DNA from: Zhongshania marina
GTDB lineage: Bacteria > Pseudomonadota > Gammaproteobacteria > Pseudomonadales > Spongiibacteraceae
Reading direction: 5' to 3'
Assembly (NCBI RefSeq): GCF_002915595.1
Contig: NZ_PQGG01000031.1
Location: forward strand, 124,001-188,000
Length of the DNA: 64,000 nucleotides
Shown here: positions 35,506 to 43,314 of the stretch, piece after piece
Layout: every line of letters begins with the position of its first letter
How positions within the stretch are numbered: the first letter of the stretch is position 1
The notes under the pieces: generated by a model
Told to the model about the DNA's origin: nothing
What the model saw: the letters and a program-made list of their open reading frames with translations, nothing else
Databases searched by the model: none
Position numbers and translations under genes: made by a program

Positions 35506-36119
35506 TCCAAAATTATTAAATGGTTTGGCAATTCGTTTTTTTCTCGGCTCGCTGGTAGTTCGCGCTGCAATTCCTTTCCGCAGGCTTCTATGCATTCAAT
35601 AAAGCCCTGGGCAGTTTCCCCCTTGGCTACTCTTGCCGTAAATAGACTTACAATGGCCTGCCAGTGGCTATCTGGAATTTTGGCCGAGATACCGCGATCA
35701 ACCAAAATTTCGACATAGCGCTCGGCTTCAGAAACAAAAATTAGCATGCCGGTTTCGCCGTGGGTGTGATGCAAATTTTGTTCTAAAAATTGCCGTCTTG
35801 CTAAATTACTTGCGCGCCAATGGCGCACAGCGCGGGGAATTAAGCGGGTCTGAATTTTTGGTAGTCGAAATAAAATGGCCAATAAAATAAAGACGCCCCA
35901 CTGACATAAAATTAATTGATGCACATTAAGCCACTGGGGAAAGTAGTTCACGGCACTGGGCAGTAACAACGCTAATACGCTGGCCCATAGCAGAGGGATA
36001 TAGGTGTAATCGTCGGCTTGGCGGGCCAAAACGGTGACCAGCTCGGCATCGGTCTGGCGTTCAATATTTGTAATGGTCTCTGCGACCTGCGACTGTTCCT
36101 GTTGATTTAATAAAGCCAT
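35502..36119 (-). CDS. TPM-domain membrane protein
   Basis: 205 residues. N-terminal half of a TPM domain ('ITNIERQTDAELVTVLARQADDY'), two central helices (about residues 41-90), then 'ETGMLIFVSEAERYVEILVDRGI', as in the TPM_phosphatase (DUF477) family. It lies 52 bp after the larger TPM gene, both downstream of lemA. Probably an envelope protein; biochemical role is unsettled. Confidence 0.82.
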   Translation of the reverse strand: MALLNQQEQSQVAETITNIERQTDAELVTVLARQADDYTYIPLLWASVLALLLPSAVNYFPQWLNVHQLILCQWGVFILLAILFRLPKIQTRLIPRAVRHWRASNLARRQFLEQNLHHTHGETGMLIFVSEAERYVEILVDRGISAKIPDSHWQAIVSLFTARVAKGETAQGFIECIEACGKELQRELPASREKNELPNHLIILD

Positions 36120-36171
36120 AAATTACTCTGAATGTATAAAGTGGAAAGGTGCTATACAGTGCTGCAAGGCA

Positions 36172-36906
36172 TTACCAACCGCCGGAGGCACCGCCGCCGC
36201 CGAAGCCGCCACCACCTCCACCAAAACCGCCGCCTCCAAAGCCTCCTCCTCCGAAGCCACCGCTACTGCGGCCTAAGGCTGAGCCTAGTAACATGCCTCC
36301 AAGTAAGCCGCCGCGTCCGCGACCACCGCCCATCATCATAAACATAATTAATATAAACAGCAGGCCGCCCAGCGCCGGTGGCGATTTTTTGTTTGAGGTT
36401 TGCTGTTTTGGTATCGCTGCTGCCTTGCCATCAATGATTAAAATCATGGCGTCGACTGCGCGACTAACGCCGCCATCAAAATCCCCGGCTTTAAATGCGG
36501 GAGTCAGAATTTGCTGAATAATTTGCGCGCTGCGGGCATCGGTCAACTGGCCTTCTAAACCGTAACCAACTTCAATCCGCATCTTTTTCTCTTGCTTGGC
36601 GATGATCAGCAAGGCGCCGTTGTTTTTATCTTTTTGGCCTATGCCCCAATGACGGCCAAGCTGATAGCCGTAATCGGCGATATCGAAACCCTGCAAATCT
36701 GGCAGGGTTACCACGACAAGTTGATTCCCGGTGCGCTGCTCCTGAGCGGCAAGCTGGCGGTTCAGTGTTTGCTCCGTGCCGGCCGAAAGTAATTTGGCGT
36801 TATCGACTACCCGCCCGCTGAGTTTGGGAAAGGTGGGGTCGGCGGCAAATACGTTAAGGCAGCAGAGTAGGGCGCAGAGCAATAAGGATGTGCGTTTAAA
36901 GCGCAT
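36172..36906 (-). CDS. TPM-domain protein with glycine-rich tail (YgcG-like)
   Basis: 244 residues. Signal peptide ends near 'CLNVFAADP'; the TPM domain spans about residues 28-145 ('GRVVDNAKLLS', 'VGYGLEGQLTDARSAQII'); then a membrane helix and a tail of GGGFGG repeats from about residue 205. The ATG overlaps the lemA stop by one base (TGATG), so the pair is coupled. LemA-TPM pairs are common; they are thought to act in the envelope. Confidence 0.88.
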   Translation of the reverse strand: MRFKRTSLLLCALLCCLNVFAADPTFPKLSGRVVDNAKLLSAGTEQTLNRQLAAQEQRTGNQLVVVTLPDLQGFDIADYGYQLGRHWGIGQKDKNNGALLIIAKQEKKMRIEVGYGLEGQLTDARSAQIIQQILTPAFKAGDFDGGVSRAVDAMILIIDGKAAAIPKQQTSNKKSPPALGGLLFILIMFMMMGGGRGRGGLLGGMLLGSALGRSSGGFGGGGFGGGGFGGGGGGFGGGGASGGW

Positions 36907-37520
36907 CAGAAATTAACCTGAGGCGCTTGATCAGCCTTCTCCGCAGTGGCCTTAAAGGTTTCCCTTTCTTTTAATTCGCTATACATCACGCTATGCCAAA
37001 TCTTGCCGGGGAAGGTGCGAATTTCCGTGTTGTAACGACCAACAGCAAGGATGAAGTCGCGGCGGGCAACGCTGATCCGATTCTCGGTGCCCTCTAGCTG
37101 GGACTGTAAAGCCAAAAAGTTTTGGTTGGATTTCAGCTCTGGGTAACGCTCAGACACCACCATCAGGCGGCTTAAGGCGCCACTCAATTGAGATTGCGCA
37201 GCTTCAAATTGCTGCAGCTTTTCGGGGTTGTCCAGAATACTAGAATCCACCTGCATCGAAGTCGCCTTGGCGCGGGCTTCTACGACAGCGGTCAGGGTTT
37301 CTTTCTCTTGGGCGGCAAAGCCCTTCACGGTAGAAACCAGATTGGGAATAAGATCGGCACGGCGCTGATATTGGTTTTCTACCTGTGCCCAAGCGGCTTT
37401 GGCTTCTTCGTCTAAACGGGGAATATTATTAATGCCGCAGCCCGGGAGTATTAGGCTGGCAAATAGCAAAATAAAGAGGGTGTAACTGCGGTGAGCAAGG
37501 GACGGTATGGCAGCGGTCAT
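36906..37520 (-). CDS. LemA family lipoprotein
   Basis: 204 residues. Signal with lipobox 'LILPGC', then the long helical LemA core ('AWAQVENQYQRRADLIPNL', 'YPELKSNQNFLALQSQLEGT', 'ARRDFILAVGRYN'). Heads the lemA-TPM-TPM run on the minus strand. Confidence 0.92.
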   Translation of the reverse strand: MTAAIPSLAHRSYTLFILLFASLILPGCGINNIPRLDEEAKAAWAQVENQYQRRADLIPNLVSTVKGFAAQEKETLTAVVEARAKATSMQVDSSILDNPEKLQQFEAAQSQLSGALSRLMVVSERYPELKSNQNFLALQSQLEGTENRISVARRDFILAVGRYNTEIRTFPGKIWHSVMYSELKERETFKATAEKADQAPQVNF

Positions 37521-37563
37521 AATTTAGGTCTCATGAACAAACAGACCTTTATGGTAACACCCT

Positions 37564-37607
37564 AGCAGACACCCTGCAGAGAAGACCTAATTGTCTGCTG
37601 TGCAGGG
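37564..37607. other. interleaved inverted repeats between lemA and the RimK-like gene
   Basis: Arm A AGCAGACA (37564-37571) pairs with TGTCTGCT (37592-37599); arm B CCCTGCA (37572-37578) pairs with TGCAGGG (37601-37607). The order A-B-A'-B' allows either two exclusive hairpins or a tight pseudoknot. It lies 6 bp after the RimK-like stop on the minus strand. Confidence 0.5.
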
Positions 37608-37613
37608 AATAAT

Positions 37614-38444
37614 TTACGCGGCGCGGCGTGCCCGCTTGCGACCACTGGCTGGGGCTTTTGGGAAGTTTGGGCCGGTGGGCTCCTGTTTGCGATGCAGGTA
37701 ATCAATAATAGTGTCGCGAATTTTTTGATCGCCGCCTTCAATTCCTTGATTGCCAAATAAGCGATTAAACTCAAAGACATAGGGATGATCGCCAACCATC
37801 GCAATATCGAAGCCGGCGTGATCAATCTCCAGACTTTGGGCTAAATGCAGCGCAAGATTTATGGCCTGTGCTGGGATTGGGCTTTGGTCAATAACACCGC
37901 CCTTGGCGACATTATTGTAAAAACCCTGATCTGCCTGCAATCGCCAGTACGCGCACACGGCTTGATCGCCAATAACCACAACTCGAATATCTTTGTTGAT
38001 GGGCAGATATTCCTGCACATACAAAATGTCTGTGCGCTCTAAATATGCTCGCCAATCAGCACGGCTCTTAATTAACCAAACACCGCTACCCTGAGAGGCT
38101 TTGGGAAGCTTGGCGACGAAGGGGTGGAGCATTAACTCCCACAATTCGTCGGCGTTGCTGGGGGTATTGGCGCGGATTTCAGTGTGGGGAATATTAGCCG
38201 GCGCGACCATTTCGAAGGCGCGGGTCATTTCAATTTTGTTGTGGCCCAATAGATAGCTGGCTTGGCTTGGAAAAACCTTGGCTTTTAGACCATAAATCAA
38301 GGCGTTGAGCTGCCAGTACTCGGGATACAACACCCAGTCGGCGCTGCTGATGTCGTCCTTGTACTTAAAGATTTGCTCAGGCTTTAGTTGCAGAGTGTCC
38401 TTAAAACCGAGGGTGCGAAAAACGTCGAAAGATATCCACGCCAT
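37614..38444 (-). CDS. RimK-like ATP-grasp protein
   Basis: 276 residues. ATP-grasp fold with 'NKIEMTRAFEMV', 'PFVAKLPKASQGSGVWLI', 'LYVQEYLPINKDIRVVVIG' and metal-binding 'YVFEFNRLFGNQGIEG'. Family members ligate amino acids or make similar amide bonds. Its tail is basic (RKRARRAA). Stand-alone; substrate unknown. Confidence 0.8.
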   Translation of the reverse strand: MAWISFDVFRTLGFKDTLQLKPEQIFKYKDDISSADWVLYPEYWQLNALIYGLKAKVFPSQASYLLGHNKIEMTRAFEMVAPANIPHTEIRANTPSNADELWELMLHPFVAKLPKASQGSGVWLIKSRADWRAYLERTDILYVQEYLPINKDIRVVVIGDQAVCAYWRLQADQGFYNNVAKGGVIDQSPIPAQAINLALHLAQSLEIDHAGFDIAMVGDHPYVFEFNRLFGNQGIEGGDQKIRDTIIDYLHRKQEPTGPNFPKAPASGRKRARRAA

Positions 38445-38540
38445 GATTGCTTACACAAAATTGAGGTGCGCCTTTTTAAGGCCAAAATTGCATTTCGTCA
38501 ATAGCCGGCGATTGGCATTTATTGGCTTTGTGTCTCGGTA

Positions 38541-39182
38541 CTATTTTAGCTGCTTAATAAAAGCGTCAGATTCGTTAATGGCTTTTTCCATGGCGCCAAT
38601 CAACTGCTGTACGTCGCGATCTATGCCGGCAAGCTCGCCCTTCAGTGCGCCAATCGCAGACGCGTTTAGATTGTGCTTTAGATAAAGGACGTTATCTCTC
38701 AGTGCATTTAATACCGGATCAATACTTTTCTCCGCGCGGCGCATAGATTTAATCAGCGTTGTATATTGGCGTTTTGTAGCTTGCAGCTTATTGGCACTGT
38801 CGGCACGCAGGCGATCATTGCTATACAGTTTGAGTTCGTCTTGCCATTCGTCAAACAATGCCTCTGCGACGGACTCAACCTTGTTAATTCTGTCCGTAAC
38901 TTCCTTTGCGGCGGCTTCGCTGTCTTCAAACTCGCTGTTTAATCGATTGTAATGAGACTCTAAATTACCGCCGTTAAAGCTCACCACTGAGCGAAATTCT
39001 GTAAGGGCATCTTTAAATTGTTCTTGAGCGTCTTCCTGAGCATCTTTGGCTTCGCTCACGCGATCGACCAAAATATCTCGCTTATGCACACCTACTTTTT
39101 CCATCGCGTTGTAATACGTCGATTCACAGCCGGCAATTGAAAACATTGCGGCGCTAGCAAGTAGCAGTATCAAAAAGCGCAT
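38541..39182 (-). CDS. DUF2959 family lipoprotein
   Basis: 213 residues. Signal peptide with lipobox 'SIAGC' (Cys19), then a charged all-helical coiled-coil protein with 'MEKVGVHKRDILVDRVSEAK', the mark of DUF2959. Function unknown. Isolated on the minus strand. Confidence 0.85.
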   Translation of the reverse strand: MRFLILLLASAAMFSIAGCESTYYNAMEKVGVHKRDILVDRVSEAKDAQEDAQEQFKDALTEFRSVVSFNGGNLESHYNRLNSEFEDSEAAAKEVTDRINKVESVAEALFDEWQDELKLYSNDRLRADSANKLQATKRQYTTLIKSMRRAEKSIDPVLNALRDNVLYLKHNLNASAIGALKGELAGIDRDVQQLIGAMEKAINESDAFIKQLK

Positions 39183-39266
39183 GGGATGTCCTTAGGCATT
39201 ATTAGTATTGTGCTTAATGGTAGCGTGCATGGCGTGGTGCGGCAAATGCTAAGGGATTACGCTAAT

Positions 39267-40115
39267 CTATTTTGTGCTTTGGTGCCTGCTCTTTATAAAA
39301 AGGGTAATGCCGCCTAGCACCAAAATCGACGCTAAGATAAATCGTAATGTTAGTTGTTCATCCAAAAATAATACGCCGCCAAGTGCGGCGAGTACTGGTA
39401 CGCTTAATTGAATAGTGGCGGCGTTAGTAGCGGGCAATGCCGGTAGCACGGCATACCAAAGAGCGTATCCCAAACCGGAGGCCAACGCACCTGACGCCAC
39501 CGCATAAACTAGGCCGAGAAGGCTCGTGTGTTCAGCGTCGGCCATAAGCCAGAAAAGAATAATGGCGAAAGGAATAGCGCGAATAAAATTACCGGCGGTG
39601 GCTATTGTTGGTTCGATGGCTTGCTTTCCAAGTAAAGAATACAGCCCCCAGAAAACTCCGGCTGCGAACATCGTAAGGGCGGCAAACAAGGGTGGAGCTT
39701 CAATTCCTGGCAGCATCAGCCATACAAGTCCGGCAAATGCGAGGCTGGCCCCAAAAACTTTTTGCGAACTTAAGCGTTCTCCCGTCCATAAGCCGTAGCT
39801 AATCATTGTCGATTGCACTGCGCCAAATAAGATAAGCGCGCCTGTTCCTGCGCTTAAACTGATATAGGCAAATGAAAAAGCGGCGGCATAGCCAAATAGG
39901 GAGCTTGCTGCTATCCAACTACCACCCATTGTAAAACGGCGAAATTTGCCGAGAAGTAGCAGGGCCAGCATTACAGCACCAGCAATAAGCCGTACAAGCG
40001 TAAACGTGGCTGCGTCAATGTGGCCGCCTGCTAAAGCCTCGCGGCAAAGCAAGGAATTTGCGGCAAATGCCAGTATTGCTGTTGTGGTGAGCAGTGCTAG
40101 TCGTAGGTGGGACAT
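39267..40115 (-). CDS. EamA/DMT-family transporter
   Basis: 282 residues from ATG at 40115, which is 2 bp after the mtgA stop; the open frame goes back to 40139 inside mtgA. Ten hydrophobic segments with EamA features ('LAFAANSLLCREAL', 'AAGVFWGLYSLLGKQ'). Probably co-transcribed with mtgA; substrate unknown. Confidence 0.85.
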   Translation of the reverse strand: MSHLRLALLTTTAILAFAANSLLCREALAGGHIDAATFTLVRLIAGAVMLALLLLGKFRRFTMGGSWIAASSLFGYAAAFSFAYISLSAGTGALILFGAVQSTMISYGLWTGERLSSQKVFGASLAFAGLVWLMLPGIEAPPLFAALTMFAAGVFWGLYSLLGKQAIEPTIATAGNFIRAIPFAIILFWLMADAEHTSLLGLVYAVASGALASGLGYALWYAVLPALPATNAATIQLSVPVLAALGGVLFLDEQLTLRFILASILVLGGITLFIKSRHQSTK

Positions 40116-40117
40116 AT

Positions 40118-40864
40118 TTATTCCAGCGGTGCGAGCCAATTAGTGCCGCCCAGCATACGCTGCTGACCGAGGTTCCACTTTGCACGCGCAATTAAATGTG
40201 GTGCGGGAGAAGCTGGATTGTATTTAAGCGGGCTGGGCAAGCTGGATGCTAACAGCGCAGACTGCCAGCCGGATAATTGTGACGCGGGTATCCCAAAATG
40301 ATAACGACTGGCGGCACCCAAGCCAAATACGCCGTCGCCCCATTCGGCGATATTTAAATAAATTTCCAAGATTCTTTGCTTGGGCCAGCACAGCTCAACA
40401 AGCCCGGTAAACCACACCTCTAAACCTTTTCGCAACCAGCTGCGCCCTGTCCACAAATACATATTGCGAGCGACCTGTTGGCTGATGGTGCTGGCGCCGC
40501 GCAAGCCACCGCGCCGCTCTCGCTCGGCAAGCGCCTTTTGAATTGCCTTGATATCGATACCGTAATGATGGGGAAAGTTTTGATCCTCAGACACCACGGC
40601 GGCCAGAGCTGCATGACGGGGTATTTGCTGCCAGCTTAACCATTGCTTCTTTATGCGGTAGTCCGTACCGCGCTGCTGCCAATTCCGCTCAAGCATAACC
40701 ATAGTGCTAGGTGGGTTTATCCAGCGGAATGGCAAAACCAGCGCGACGCTGAGCAGCAGCAATATCAGTACTGTGCGCCAAATAAAGCCTGCAATTCCTC
40801 TTCTTCTAGCCACTTTCAGTCTCTCCGTGAATTCTGATCGCCCCTTGTTAAAAGGGGTATTCAA
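40118..40864 (-). CDS. mtgA: monofunctional peptidoglycan glycosyltransferase
   Basis: 248 residues from TTG at 40864. N-terminal membrane anchor (about 30-48) and a GT51 domain with 'AVVSEDQNFPHHYGID' (catalytic Glu), 'LRGASTISQQVARNMYLW' and 'KQRILEIYLNIAEWG'. Polymerises lipid II glycan chains at the inner membrane, with no transpeptidase domain. Confidence 0.94.
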   Translation of the reverse strand: MNTPFNKGRSEFTERLKVARRRGIAGFIWRTVLILLLLSVALVLPFRWINPPSTMVMLERNWQQRGTDYRIKKQWLSWQQIPRHAALAAVVSEDQNFPHHYGIDIKAIQKALAERERRGGLRGASTISQQVARNMYLWTGRSWLRKGLEVWFTGLVELCWPKQRILEIYLNIAEWGDGVFGLGAASRYHFGIPASQLSGWQSALLASSLPSPLKYNPASPAPHLIARAKWNLGQQRMLGGTNWLAPLE

Positions 40865-40945
40865 CAGCCTGTTCTGACGGAATTTTTGCGTATTCGTTGC
40901 AGCGAATTATAGTCAAAATTAACGCGAAACCTTTCTTTAGACTCA

Positions 40946-41060
40946 ATTTGGGGTCAGTGTAAAAACTCTTAGTCATAATGTCAGAGAAAACACATGCCAT
41001 ACTGCATGGCTTACTATCTTGAGAGATCTATAATTCTTAATTTTTACACTGACCCCAAAT
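40946..41060. repeat. MITE-like element with perfect 20-bp inverted ends
   Basis: ATTTGGGGTCAGTGTAAAAA at 40946-40965 is repeated exactly inverted at 41041-41060, enclosing 75 bp with no ORF. The TTTGGGGTCAG(A/T)GTAAAA motif is often seen next to REP-associated Y1-type transposases. No target duplication was obvious. Lies between mtgA and the DASS gene. Confidence 0.75.
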
Positions 41061-41074
41061 ATTTGTGAGCTGAC

Positions 41075-42520
41075 ATGAATACTGCGCCAGAACACGTTAT
41101 TAAGCCCTCACCGTTTGCCTTAATTACCGGCCCTGCCATGTTGGTGCTGGTTTTATTGTTCCCCGCGCCCGCCGACATGAACCCTGAAGCATGGTTGGCG
41201 CTAGGCGCCGCGCTGTGGATGGCAATTTGGTGGGCGACGGAGGCGGTGCCTATTCCGGCGACGGCATTATTGCCTTTAATTCTGGTGCCGGTCTTGGGTA
41301 TTGCCGAGGTGGGGGATTTGGCGGGTGCTTACGCCAACGGTATTATTTTTTTGTTTTTGGGCGGCTTTTTATTAGGTTTGGCCATGCAGCGCTGGGCTTT
41401 GCACCGCCGTATTGCCTTGAATATTTTGCTGGCGGTGGGGCAGCGGCCTAATCGGCAGATTGCGGGCTTTATGATTGCCACGTCGTTTTTAAGTATGTGG
41501 GTGAGCAATACCGCGACTAGCATCATGATGCTGCCGATTGCTGTGTCGGTGATAAGCTTTTTGCCCGAGGCTAAGGGCGACGAAGGCCGTCGTTTTGCGG
41601 TGGCCTTGTTATTGGCCGTAGCCTATAGCGCGAGTATTGGTGGTATTGCGACCTTGATTGGCACACCGCCCAATGCGATGTTGGCAGCCTATTTAAAGGA
41701 GAGTCACGACATTAGTATTGGCTTTGCTCAATGGATGATGATTGGTCTGCCGGTGGCGTTGGGCATGTTGTTGTTTACGTGGTGGTGGCTGTGCCGCAAG
41801 GGTTTTGCGGGCTTAGAAACATCTGGCAGCCGAGATTTACTTCGCGCTGAATTACAAAAATTGGGGCCGATCAGCGCCGGTGAGGCGCGGGTGTTGTTGA
41901 TCTTTATTGCTACCGCGGCGGCGTGGATTCTTAGGCCGTTAATAAACAATTATTTACCGGGCGTTACTGATACGGTGATTGCGATGACGGCTGGCTTATT
42001 GTTGTTTACGGTACGCTCCGGTGGGCCAGATTCCAAAGTTTTACTAGATTGGCAAACCGCAGAAAAATTGCCCTGGGGCGTGTTGTTATTGTTCGGTGGT
42101 GGCTTGGCCTTGGCGACCATGATCAAAAGCTCAGGTTTGGCGGAATGGTTGGCGCAGAATTTTTCGCTGCTAAGTGCGTGGCCAATATTTGCTATGGTGT
42201 TGGTGATTGTAGCGGTGATTATTTTCTTAACTGAGATCACCAGCAATACCGCAACAACCGCGACCTTTTTGCCCTTGCTTGGCGCCCTAGCGGTAGCTCA
42301 GTCAGTGTTGCCCATGCTGTTTGTGATTCCCGCCGCTATTGCCGCTTCGTGTGCTTTTATGATGCCGGTGGCAACGCCGCCGAATGCAGTGGTGTTTGGC
42401 AGTGGTGAGTTGCGGATTAAGGACATGATGCAGGCCGGATTGTTGTTAAATGTGTTTGGTATTGTGTTGATAAGTGGTGTGGGCTATTACTTGGTATTGG
42501 CCCTGTTTGTAGCGGCTTGA
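41075..42520 (+). CDS. DASS/SLC13-family anion:sodium symporter
   Basis: 481 residues, about 12 helices. Signature 'SIGGIATLIGTPPNAML' and 'TEITSNTATTATFLPLL' followed by 'ATPPNAVVFG', the two SNT-type motifs that bind sodium and dicarboxylate in this family. Likely imports C4-dicarboxylates or related anions. Starts 14 bp after the MITE-like element. Confidence 0.9.
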   Translation: MNTAPEHVIKPSPFALITGPAMLVLVLLFPAPADMNPEAWLALGAALWMAIWWATEAVPIPATALLPLILVPVLGIAEVGDLAGAYANGIIFLFLGGFLLGLAMQRWALHRRIALNILLAVGQRPNRQIAGFMIATSFLSMWVSNTATSIMMLPIAVSVISFLPEAKGDEGRRFAVALLLAVAYSASIGGIATLIGTPPNAMLAAYLKESHDISIGFAQWMMIGLPVALGMLLFTWWWLCRKGFAGLETSGSRDLLRAELQKLGPISAGEARVLLIFIATAAAWILRPLINNYLPGVTDTVIAMTAGLLLFTVRSGGPDSKVLLDWQTAEKLPWGVLLLFGGGLALATMIKSSGLAEWLAQNFSLLSAWPIFAMVLVIVAVIIFLTEITSNTATTATFLPLLGALAVAQSVLPMLFVIPAAIAASCAFMMPVATPPNAVVFGSGELRIKDMMQAGLLLNVFGIVLISGVGYYLVLALFVAA

Positions 42521-42571
42521 TAAATTCTGTAAGTGGCGGCTTTGGCTAAGTAAATTACTGTGGAGAATAAT

Positions 42572-42961
42572 ATGAATATTGCACTGCTATGTATCGGTTT
42601 GTTGGGTGCCTTATGTATTGTTTTGGGGATTGCGGTCAGTCTGAATAGAATGAAGCAAAAGCAGGGCTCGGGCTGCCCCAGCGACCCCAAGGATACCCTC
42701 CATAAATACATTCGTGCCCATGCGAATACGATTGAGTTTGCGCCCGTGTTGATGGTGCTCATGTATATTCTCAGCCAGTCGCAAATGGCGAGTTGGGTGC
42801 TGTGGTCAATTATTCTGGTGACGCTGAGTCGCTTTGTTCTGGTGGCGGGTTTGATCTTTCCGCGAACAATGGCGCGGCCCAATCCACTGCGTCAAATTGG
42901 CGCGGGCGGCACTTATATATTTGGCTTGGCACTCTGTATTGCGGTGTTAAAGCTGGTCTAG
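42572..42961 (+). CDS. MAPEG family membrane protein
   Basis: 129 residues from ATG at 42572 with GGAG before it. Four helices and the 'RAHANTIEFAPVLMVLMY' motif of MAPEG proteins (glutathione-linked or eicosanoid enzymes in eukaryotes; unknown role in bacteria). 51 bp after the DASS gene. Confidence 0.85.
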   Translation: MNIALLCIGLLGALCIVLGIAVSLNRMKQKQGSGCPSDPKDTLHKYIRAHANTIEFAPVLMVLMYILSQSQMASWVLWSIILVTLSRFVLVAGLIFPRTMARPNPLRQIGAGGTYIFGLALCIAVLKLV

Positions 42962-43314
42962 CTCAATTAGCGACAAGGCTAAAATCAGTGTATTTTTGAG
43001 GGCTTAGCCATTATGCTCGGGTATTCGACGCAGGAAATATTGAACTGCCACGATAGTTTTAAAGCGGGCTTTGTACAGCGCGAATACTGATTTTTACCTC
43101 TGCATCTTAGAGTGTGCGGAGTTTTCGACTACATAGGGATGTGGTGATAAAAGACGTTTCTAATACGCTATTTTTATGTGTAGCTATTTTGAAATGCCAT
43201 CTGGTTTTCCCCGTCCTTTACTGACAATAGATTGATTAAAGTAATGTGCATAGTTTGCCTGTGTGGATAGGGCAAAGCGACTTACGCCATCTGATACATA
43301 GAAGGAAGCTAACA
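42962..43314. other. intergenic region before the 630-residue membrane protein
   Basis: 353 bp with no ORF of note. A CTGACA at about 43222 with a poor -10 is the only promoter hint; GAAGGAAGC forms the ribosome site of the next gene. Confidence 0.25.

Noticed and set aside
36149-36517. Plus-strand proline-rich ORF of 122 codons
   Set aside because: It is the antisense of the glycine-rich tail of the TPM protein (GGC/GGT repeats read as CCG/CCA) and has no support of its own.
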